In this document: positions 7,810-12,359 of the stretch, piece by piece
How positions within the stretch are numbered: position 1 is the first letter of the stretch
Layout: the number at the start of each line of letters is the position of its first letter
DNA from: Pseudolysobacter sp.
GTDB taxonomy: Bacteria > Pseudomonadota > Gammaproteobacteria > Xanthomonadales > Rhodanobacteraceae
Assembly (NCBI GenBank): GCA_025351985.1
Contig: JANXUW010000040.1
Location: forward strand, 1-12,359
DNA: 12,359 bases
Direction: 5' to 3'
Program-made: the position numbers and the translations under genes
The notes under the pieces: model-generated
Told to the model about the DNA's origin: nothing
The model's database searches: none
Seen by the model: the letters and a program-made list of their open reading frames with translations, nothing else

Positions 7810-8692
7810 AACTTGCCGGCGCGGAAATCCTCGACCGCCTGCACGATTTCCCGCTGCGTATTCATCACGAACGGACCGTACTTCGCGACCTGTTCGCGCA
7901 ACGGCTGGCCTGCGACCAGAATCATCCGCGCACCACTCTTGCCGGCGGTCAAATTCACCGAGTCGCCCGTGCTGAGCACCGCAAGCTGACCGCGTTGCAC
8001 CGCCGTTGCACCGCCGTTGCATCGCCGATCGCCGCCTCGCCTTCGAACACATACGCAAAGGCGGAATGCTCGCGCGGCAACGGCACGCTGAACTGCGTCG
8101 ATGGCTGCAGCCTGATGTCGAGATAGACCGGTGCCGTCGCCACCGCGCGTACCGGGCCTTCGATATCGCCGAGCGAACCCGCCAGCACGCGCACCTGCAC
8201 GCCCGCAGCGGGTGTGACCAGCGGCACCGCATCGGCCGGAATATCCTGGTAGCGCGGCGCGCACATCTTGTCGCGCGCGGGCAGGTTCACCCAAAGTTGG
8301 AATCCCTGCACCAGGCCGTGCTCCTGCTCCGGCATTTCCGAATGCAGAATGCCGCGGCCCGCCGTCATCCACTGCACGCTGCCCGGGCCGAGCAGACCGG
8401 TGTTGCCCTGATTGTCGTGATGGCGCATGCGCCCGGACAGCATGTAAGTCACGGTCTCGAAACCACGGTGCGGATGTTCCGGAAAACCCGCCAGATAATC
8501 GCCGGGTTTGTCCGAGCCGAACTCGTCGAGCATCAGGAACGGATCGAGATCCGGCAGCTCGGCCGAACCGATCACACGCGTGAGTTTCACGCCCGCACCA
8601 TCGCTGGTAGCGCGTCCGCGCACGATCTGTTTGACGCGCCGTTGCGCCGTCGACGAAGCGTTAGCAGCGGATTCTTGCACAGAGATATTCAT
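7806..8692 (-). pseudogene. Pirin-family cupin protein, frameshifted by an 11-bp tandem duplication
   Basis: Pirins are iron-binding bicupins; some bacterial ones have quercetinase activity or modulate metabolic enzymes. From ATG at 8692 (GAGGTCGG ribosome site about 8 nt upstream) the frame gives MNISVQESA, then [29 protein letters not shown] and [12 protein letters not shown]. The four expected metal ligands are present: His73, His75, His117 and Glu119. The sequence is native to Arg230, then reads 15 aberrant residues and stops at 7955. The correct C-terminus continues in another frame ([13 protein letters not shown] to VEDFRAGKF, stop 7806-7808). The break coincides with two perfect copies of an 11-bp unit at 7999-8020; removing one restores 291 aa. 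Either the gene is mutated or phase-variable, or the extra copy is an assembly error. An upstream extension of the frame to 8872 is not conserved. Confidence 0.9.
7994..8021. repeat. 11-bp tandem repeat inside the pirin gene
   Basis: ACCGCCGTTGC occurs twice in perfect tandem at 7999-8009 and 8010-8020. The 11-bp period extends left to 7994 (GTTGC) and right to 8021, giving 28 bp of exact periodicity. Because 11 is not a multiple of 3, each gain or loss of a unit switches the reading frame. It sits exactly at the pirin frameshift. Confidence 0.95.
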
Positions 8693-8940
8693 GACGACCC
8701 GACCTCGATATTTGCGATCCGCACAATATAGTGGCGCCGCCCGCAAACGGAATGCCCGCGATAGAAACAAATTGTTGCCGCAATGCGACGAATCCGCGCA
8801 TGTGTACGTGTGCAGTGTCGCGAACCTGGGCGCTGCGACGCATCGGCAAGCCATCCGAAAGCTGTGTGGCAATTTGTTTGATTTAGCCCTCCCTTGCTGC
8901 GACTGAACTGTGCTGGATTGACGAGCGACAGAGCGATCAA
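8693..8940. other. Pirin-ArsR divergent intergenic region, left part
   Basis: Pirin (minus) and the arsR-type gene (plus) diverge from this stretch. On the minus strand TATATT (complement of 8725-8730) could be a pirin -10, but no good -35 lies at proper spacing. A short inverted repeat AACAA-A-TTGTT is at 8766-8776. No gene is supported; open frames here give no recognisable protein. The right end holds the arsR promoter. Confidence 0.4.
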
Positions 8941-8946
8941 TACAAT
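8918..8946 (+). promoter_or_regulatory. Sigma70-type promoter of the arsR-desaturase-SRPBCC operon
   Basis: TTGACG (8918-8923; 5 of 6) and TACAAT (8941-8946; 5 of 6) are separated by an optimal 17 bp. Transcription would start near 8953, giving a leader of about 27 nt that is almost pure A/T and has no Shine-Dalgarno. The -10 overlaps an AT-rich palindrome, which fits repression by the encoded ArsR-type protein. Confidence 0.75.
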
Positions 8947-8973
8947 TAGCTAATTCGTTAATTATTTAATTAA
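8944..8973. promoter_or_regulatory. Tandem AT-rich palindromes, putative ArsR-family operator
   Basis: AATTAGCTAATT (8944-8955) is a perfect 12-bp palindrome overlapping the -10 box. TTAATTA-TT-TAATTAA (8958-8973) is a perfect inverted repeat with 7-bp arms and a 2-bp spacer. ArsR/SmtB dimers commonly bind AT-rich inverted repeats at or just after their own promoter, so autorepression is the natural reading. The sites are seen directly; the binding protein is inferred. Confidence 0.6.
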
Positions 8974-8979
8974 ACACGT

Positions 8980-9300
8980 ATGGCTATTGATCAGATTTTT
9001 GAGGCACTCGCTTCGCGTCCGAGACGCGAGATTTTGGCCTATCTGTCAGCGCAGGAACTGACGGCAGGCGAGATCGCGAGTCGATTCAAGATGAGCGCTC
9101 CGGCGATTTCGAGGCATTTGTCGTTGCTCGAAGCGGCCGGCCTGGTAGTGGGCGAACGCCGCGGGCAATACATCGTGTACCAACTCAACAAGGACAATCT
9201 CGTCAACACGCTGACCGGATTTGCGTTTGAGATATGTCCGAGCGCGGGCCCGCTCAAACGCGAATCCAGAGCGCTGAAAAAAGCCAAGGCGCGCACCTGA
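8980..9300 (+). CDS. ArsR/SmtB-type winged-helix transcriptional regulator
   Basis: This 106-aa protein is a single winged helix-turn-helix domain, presumably a dimeric repressor. It starts MAIDQIFEALASRPRREIL, the usual opening of this family. HTH helices follow in LTAGEIASRFKMSAPAISRHLSLLEAAGLV (about 27-56), with the wing at VVGERRGQYIVYQL. The tail is Lys/Arg rich. The classical alpha3 metal motif (ELCVC) is absent and only one Cys is present (CPSAG near 86), so a metal sensor of the ArsR type is unlikely; it resembles the SdpR-like or autorepressor branch often found beside SRPBCC-domain genes. The start is fixed by conservation, as no Shine-Dalgarno is visible. It is first in an operon with the desaturase 23 bp downstream and SRPBCC genes, under a promoter carrying AT-rich palindromes. 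Confidence 0.88.
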   Translation: MAIDQIFEALASRPRREILAYLSAQELTAGEIASRFKMSAPAISRHLSLLEAAGLVVGERRGQYIVYQLNKDNLVNTLTGFAFEICPSAGPLKRESRALKKAKART

Positions 9301-9312
9301 CTCAAACAGCTT

Positions 9313-9320
9313 GGGAGAAG
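9313..9320 (+). promoter_or_regulatory. Shine-Dalgarno GGGAGAAG for the desaturase
   Basis: This purine-rich site 3 nt before the ATG at 9324 supports that start over in-frame codons inside arsR. Confidence 0.65.
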
Positions 9321-9323
9321 AAC

Positions 9324-10283
9324 ATGGATTCCGAAAGTTTGCGTTCACATCGGGCCAGAGCCTCGGCACTGACCGATGCGCTCGAAGGCCGGGTTGTATG
9401 GGAGCCGATACGCTCGTTATGGTTTTCCTGCTTGGCACTCGCCGCGATCATCGGTGGCGCGCTCACTTTCAGCTGGAGTGCTTTCATCCTCTTTGCAGTA
9501 TCAACCGCACTGGTGTTGTTGCTCGGGCATTCCGTCGGCATGCACCGCAAACTTATTCACAACAGTTTTCAGTGTTCCAAGCCGCTCGAATATTTTCTTG
9601 TGTATTGCGGCGTGCTGGTCGGCCTCGCTGGGCCGCTCGGATTGTTGCGCACGCACGACCTGCGCGACTACGCCCAGCGACTTCCCCGCTGTCATGATTT
9701 TCTCGCGCATCGTCGTGCGCCTTGGATCGATGCGTGGTGGCAACTGCACTGCGAGCTGCGCCTTGAACATCCACCGAACATCCGCATCGAAGCATTGATC
9801 GCAGAGGATCGTCTGTATCGTTTTTTGCAACGAACATGGATGTTGCAGCAGCTGCCGTGGGCGATGTTGTTTTACGCATGCGGCGGTTGGGGTTTTGTAT
9901 TCTGGGGTGTCTGTGCGCGAGTCACGACGGGTGTATTCGGACACTGGTTGATCGGTTATTTCGCGCATAACCATGGCGACATGCATCACGAAGTTCGCGG
10001 CGCGGCGGTGCAAGGTCGCAACGTGCCATTCACCGCGTTGTTGACGATGGGCGAATCCTGGCATAACAACCATCACGCGTTTCCGGGCTCGGCCAAGTTT
10101 GGTTTGTATGCAGGTGAATGGGATCCGGGTTGGTGGTTTCTCAAAGGCCTTGAACGTTGTGGTTTGGCATCGCATTTGCGCATGCCAGCGGACTTGCCAT
10201 TTCGCCCGGAACTGATTTCAGTCGGATCTAGGTCGAATCCATCTTCTGTCCCTGCGCCACATTTTGTTGAGGTGTCACATTGA
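9324..10283 (+). CDS. Divergent membrane fatty-acid (acyl-CoA-type) desaturase
   Basis: The 319-aa integral membrane protein belongs to the di-iron fatty-acid desaturase superfamily. Hydrophobic helices span about 31-69 and 90-108, with more at 178-213. Box 1 is GHSVGMHRKLIHNSF (His74, His79). Box 3 is WHNNHHAFPGSAKFGLY (His247, His250, His251), nearly identical to delta-9 desaturases. The middle box is unusual: instead of HRxHH it reads RTHDLRDYAQRLPRCHDFLAH, with His111, His124 and His129 spread out. The conserved NSxxH helix is GYFAHN (His215), followed by an extra His cluster, HNHGDMHH (215-222). It probably modifies acyl chains, but substrate and even activity are unsure. A good Shine-Dalgarno sits 3 nt upstream. 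Its stop overlaps the next start (TGATG), so the two are coupled. The frame extends upstream into arsR but that part is not conserved. Confidence 0.85.
   Translation: MDSESLRSHRARASALTDALEGRVVWEPIRSLWFSCLALAAIIGGALTFSWSAFILFAVSTALVLLLGHSVGMHRKLIHNSFQCSKPLEYFLVYCGVLVGLAGPLGLLRTHDLRDYAQRLPRCHDFLAHRRAPWIDAWWQLHCELRLEHPPNIRIEALIAEDRLYRFLQRTWMLQQLPWAMLFYACGGWGFVFWGVCARVTTGVFGHWLIGYFAHNHGDMHHEVRGAAVQGRNVPFTALLTMGESWHNNHHAFPGSAKFGLYAGEWDPGWWFLKGLERCGLASHLRMPADLPFRPELISVGSRSNPSSVPAPHFVEVSH
10269..10274 (+). promoter_or_regulatory. Shine-Dalgarno GAGGTG for the SRPBCC membrane protein
   Basis: GAGGTG within the desaturase 3' end lies 8 nt before the ATG at 10283 and supports that start over the TTG at 10280. 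Confidence 0.6.
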
Positions 10284-11302
10284 TGGATCGCCTATATGCA
10301 CCCTCGGCGATTCCACCATCGCCGCCGACCGATCCACTCGACAGATTGCCTTTCTCCGGATGGTGGCCGCTGCTGGCTGGCGCACTTTCGGGCATCGCCT
10401 TGCGCCTGGTTTTCATGGGCAAACCAGGCGGAATATACGCGGCGATGATGGGCTCATTCATCTACCTCGCGCCGTTACTGGTCGGCATCGTGACCGTGTG
10501 TTTGGCGGAGCGTCGCAAGCGGCGTAGCTGGGGCTACTACATCTGGGCACCGATGTTGGCCAGCGTCATCTTTGTCGCAGGAACGCTGGCAATCATGATC
10601 GAAGGCATCATTTGCGCCATATTGATCGTTCCACTTTTCGCGGCGCTCAGCGCGGTTGGCGGACTCGTCATGGGAATCATCTGCCGCATGACAGGCTGGT
10701 CGCAGCGCGCGATGTATTCGTTCGCGGTATTGCCGCTGGTGTTGGGTTCGCTGGAGTCGCGTATCACATTGCCCGAACGCGTCGAGACGATCGAACGGCA
10801 TGTCCTGATCGATGCATCCGCTGAAAAAGTATGGCAGCAGATCTGGAACGTCAGCGCCATCCAGCCGCAAGAAGTTGATCGCGGCTGGATGTATCGTCTT
10901 GGCGTACCGCTGCCGCTCGCTGCCGCGACCGAGCAAACCGCCGATGGGCTGGTGCGGCGGATCACGATGGGCAAGGGAATTCACTTCGACCAGGTGATCA
11001 CCGATTGGCAACCGAACCGCTACGTGAATTGGGTCTATCGTTTCAGCAAGGATTCGTTTCCGGCGGCGGCGCTTGACGATCATGTCTTGATCGGTGGGCA
11101 ATACTTTGATCTGAAAACGACGTCTTACACGCTGACCGCGAAAGGTGCGGCGACCGAACTGACGATCCGCATGCAATATCGCGTCAGCACGCAATTCAAT
11201 TGGTATGCGGAGCCGATCGCTCGGCTGCTGGTCGGCAACTTTGAAGAAGTCATCCTCGATTTCTACCGAAATCGCAGCGAGGAAAAATCCAGCGCAATTT
11301 GA
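10283..11302 (+). CDS. Membrane protein with C-terminal SRPBCC (START-like) domain, function unknown
   Basis: The 339-aa product has a Pro-rich start (PSAIPPSPPTDPLD), then four or five predicted membrane helices at about 27-45, 52-75, 86-105, 106-134 and 144-157. A soluble domain of about 170 residues follows. It begins VETIERHVLIDASAEKVWQQIWNV, the typical first strand and helix of SRPBCC/polyketide-cyclase-like folds, and ends in a long helix (NWYAEPIARLLVGNFEEVILDFYRNR). SRPBCC domains bind hydrophobic ligands in a deep cavity. No catalytic motif is recognised and I know no named homologue. Translational coupling to the desaturase (TGATG) suggests a joint role, perhaps presenting or sensing lipid at the membrane; that is inference. 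The stop codon lies inside the first of three 13-bp tandem repeats, so the C-terminus may be variable. Confidence 0.75.
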   Translation: MDRLYAPSAIPPSPPTDPLDRLPFSGWWPLLAGALSGIALRLVFMGKPGGIYAAMMGSFIYLAPLLVGIVTVCLAERRKRRSWGYYIWAPMLASVIFVAGTLAIMIEGIICAILIVPLFAALSAVGGLVMGIICRMTGWSQRAMYSFAVLPLVLGSLESRITLPERVETIERHVLIDASAEKVWQQIWNVSAIQPQEVDRGWMYRLGVPLPLAAATEQTADGLVRRITMGKGIHFDQVITDWQPNRYVNWVYRFSKDSFPAAALDDHVLIGGQYFDLKTTSYTLTAKGAATELTIRMQYRVSTQFNWYAEPIARLLVGNFEEVILDFYRNRSEEKSSAI

Positions 11303-11336
11303 ACAGGATCTTTGAACAGGATCTTTGAACAGGATC
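11298..11336. repeat. Three perfect 13-bp tandem repeats at a gene end
   Basis: TTTGAACAGGATC occurs in tandem at 11298-11310, 11311-11323 and 11324-11336 with no mismatch. The first copy contains the TGA stop (11300-11302) of the SRPBCC gene. No other copy was noticed in the window. The array lies in the 101-bp gap between convergent genes; the rest of that gap (11337-11403) shows nothing recognisable and no clear terminator. Confidence 0.97.
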
Positions 11337-11403
11337 GATGGCAAGTGATCGTTCGGCGAAATTGACTTATCTGCCTGCTCGCAAACGCGAAAGACCGGAC
11401 TAA

Positions 11404-12359
11404 TCAGCGTGCCGATTGCGCGAGCTGTTTGATATGCGCGAGCAACGCCGAATCAGGCATCAATCCATCGCCGAGGCCTTTCAACATTTCCGTGGCGAGC
11501 GCGGCACTCGCGGCGCGTGATTGCGGATTGTTCTGCGACGCCAGCAGTTCGGCGCGATCGAGCATGCTGAGCCACGTGCGCGGATCGCGCTCGCCGAGTT
11601 TGTCGCGTATCAATTTCTCGGCGCGCTGCAGATGCGACATCGCGTCGTCGTTGTGGCCGCGTTTGGCGTGGCTCAATCCAAGCACACGTTCGTAGGCGGC
11701 GTGATCGAGCGCATCGAGCTGTTCGGCGCGTGGATCGACACTGGCCAATCGCAAGTCAGCTTTGTCGAGATGACCCGATTTCAGCTCCCACTCGGCGAGA
11801 CAAATTTGCGATTGACTGACGTCTGCATGCTCTGCGCCGAGTGCGGCCAGACGTGCTTCGTAAGCGGTGAACAGCGGGGCGCGTGCGGCGTCGATTTTGC
11901 CCTCGCGCAGCAGCAGCACGCCGTAGTCGTTGTGTACGCGTTGCAGCGTCGGATCGCTCGCCGGCCACGCTTTTTCGAAGATCGGCAGCGCTTGCGCATA
12001 GGCTTGTTCGGCGCTGGCGAAGTCACCGCTGCGGCGACTGGAAATCGCCAGATTGTTCAACAGCACTGCATACGATACGGAGGTCACGCCCATCTTTTTC
12101 GCGCCGATCGTAAGCGCCTCACGATACAGCGGCACAGCTTGGCGCGGCCGGCCCGAGTTGTCGATGACACGCGCGAGTTGCGACAGTCGCCACGCCATTT
12201 CGACATTGTCGCTGCCATCGAGTTTGCGCCGTCCCTCCAATGCCTGGCGCAACGCGGTTTCGGCTTCTTCAAAACGGCGCATCTGGCCGTAAGTCGTGCC
12301 GAGCGATTCGAGTTGCGAAAAATACGGCGCACTGTCCTTGCCATTCAGCGTCGCGCGTA
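11404..12359 (-). CDS. TPR-repeat protein, C-terminal part (5' end beyond window)
   Basis: The open frame enters from the right edge and ends at TGA (11404-11406), giving about 318 residues. It consists of tetratricopeptide repeats of the roughly 42-residue, kinesin-light-chain-like kind. Examples are YFSQLESLGTTYGQMRRFEEAE, LSQLARVIDNSGRPRQAVPLY, YAVLLNNLAISSRRSGDFAS and VHNDYGVLLLREGKIDAARA. Such arrays mediate protein-protein contacts. In Lysobacterales they often form the C-terminal half of Ser/Thr protein kinases or of regulators with a membrane segment, but no kinase or HTH domain is visible here, so the full protein is unknown. The frame is open past the ATG at 12282 to the edge, so that ATG is probably internal. 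It converges on the SRPBCC gene. Confidence 0.85.
   Translation of the reverse strand, partial: RATLNGKDSAPYFSQLESLGTTYGQMRRFEEAETALRQALEGRRKLDGSDNVEMAWRLSQLARVIDNSGRPRQAVPLYREALTIGAKKMGVTSVSYAVLLNNLAISSRRSGDFASAEQAYAQALPIFEKAWPASDPTLQRVHNDYGVLLLREGKIDAARAPLFTAYEARLAALGAEHADVSQSQICLAEWELKSGHLDKADLRLASVDPRAEQLDALDHAAYERVLGLSHAKRGHNDDAMSHLQRAEKLIRDKLGERDPRTWLSMLDRAELLASQNNPQSRAASAALATEMLKGLGDGLMPDSALLAHIKQLAQSAR

Noticed and set aside
7994..8021. CRISPR or mobile-element origin for the short tandem repeats (also 11298-11336)
   Set aside because: Units are 11 and 13 bp with no spacers, no terminal inverted repeats and no nearby transposase or cas gene; they are simple tandem expansions.
8693..8872. 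Upstream extension of the pirin frame
   Set aside because: Not pirin-like; the ATG at 8692 has a good ribosome site and matches the family start.
10475..11344. 289-codon minus-strand frame opposite the SRPBCC gene
   Set aside because: The plus-strand frame has coherent membrane helices, a folded domain start and a ribosome site; the antisense frame has none.

Overview
The window looks like a chromosomal segment next to the replication-initiation locus of a fairly GC-rich gammaproteobacterium, most likely of the Lysobacterales (Xanthomonadales; Rhodanobacteraceae or a near relative). This placement is inferred from the order dnaA(-), rpmH, rnpA, yidC, mnmE, from the form of YidC (a Lys, not Arg, in the first core helix, followed by a KLSEAQ segment), and from the downstream DPP IV-type peptidase. 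No database search was possible.

Region 1 (1-4674) is the conserved housekeeping block. The 5' part of dnaA points left. A divergent rpmH promoter then drives rpmH (ribosomal protein L34) and rnpA (RNase P protein), followed by yidC (inner-membrane insertase) and mnmE (tRNA U34 modification GTPase). The gene that normally sits between rnpA and yidC, yidD, appears to be a decayed remnant with in-frame stops. A plausible terminator follows mnmE.

Region 2 (4780-7700) is a two-gene unit with an ATGA overlap: a YfcG-like Nu-class glutathione transferase/disulfide-bond reductase and an exported S9B dipeptidyl-peptidase IV with its full catalytic triad. It ends at a hairpin lying between convergent genes.

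Region 3 (7806-8692, minus strand) is a pirin gene with all four metal ligands. It is broken by a perfect 11-bp tandem duplication that shifts the frame; deleting one copy restores a 291-aa pirin.

Region 4 (8918-11302, plus strand) is a compact accessory operon. A small ArsR-type repressor without a classical metal-binding motif is followed by a divergent membrane fatty-acid desaturase and a membrane protein with a C-terminal SRPBCC (START-like) lipid-binding-type domain. Its promoter has a good -35/-10 pair overlapped and followed by two AT-rich palindromes, as expected for autorepression. This is the best candidate in the window for a poorly described system, perhaps a regulated membrane-lipid modification module.

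Region 5 (11298-12359): three perfect 13-bp tandem repeats overlap the stop codon of the last operon gene. A convergent minus-strand gene then encodes the C-terminal TPR part of a larger protein that runs off the window. Large antisense open frames opposite yidC, mnmE, the transferase and the peptidase are codon-bias shadows and were left out.
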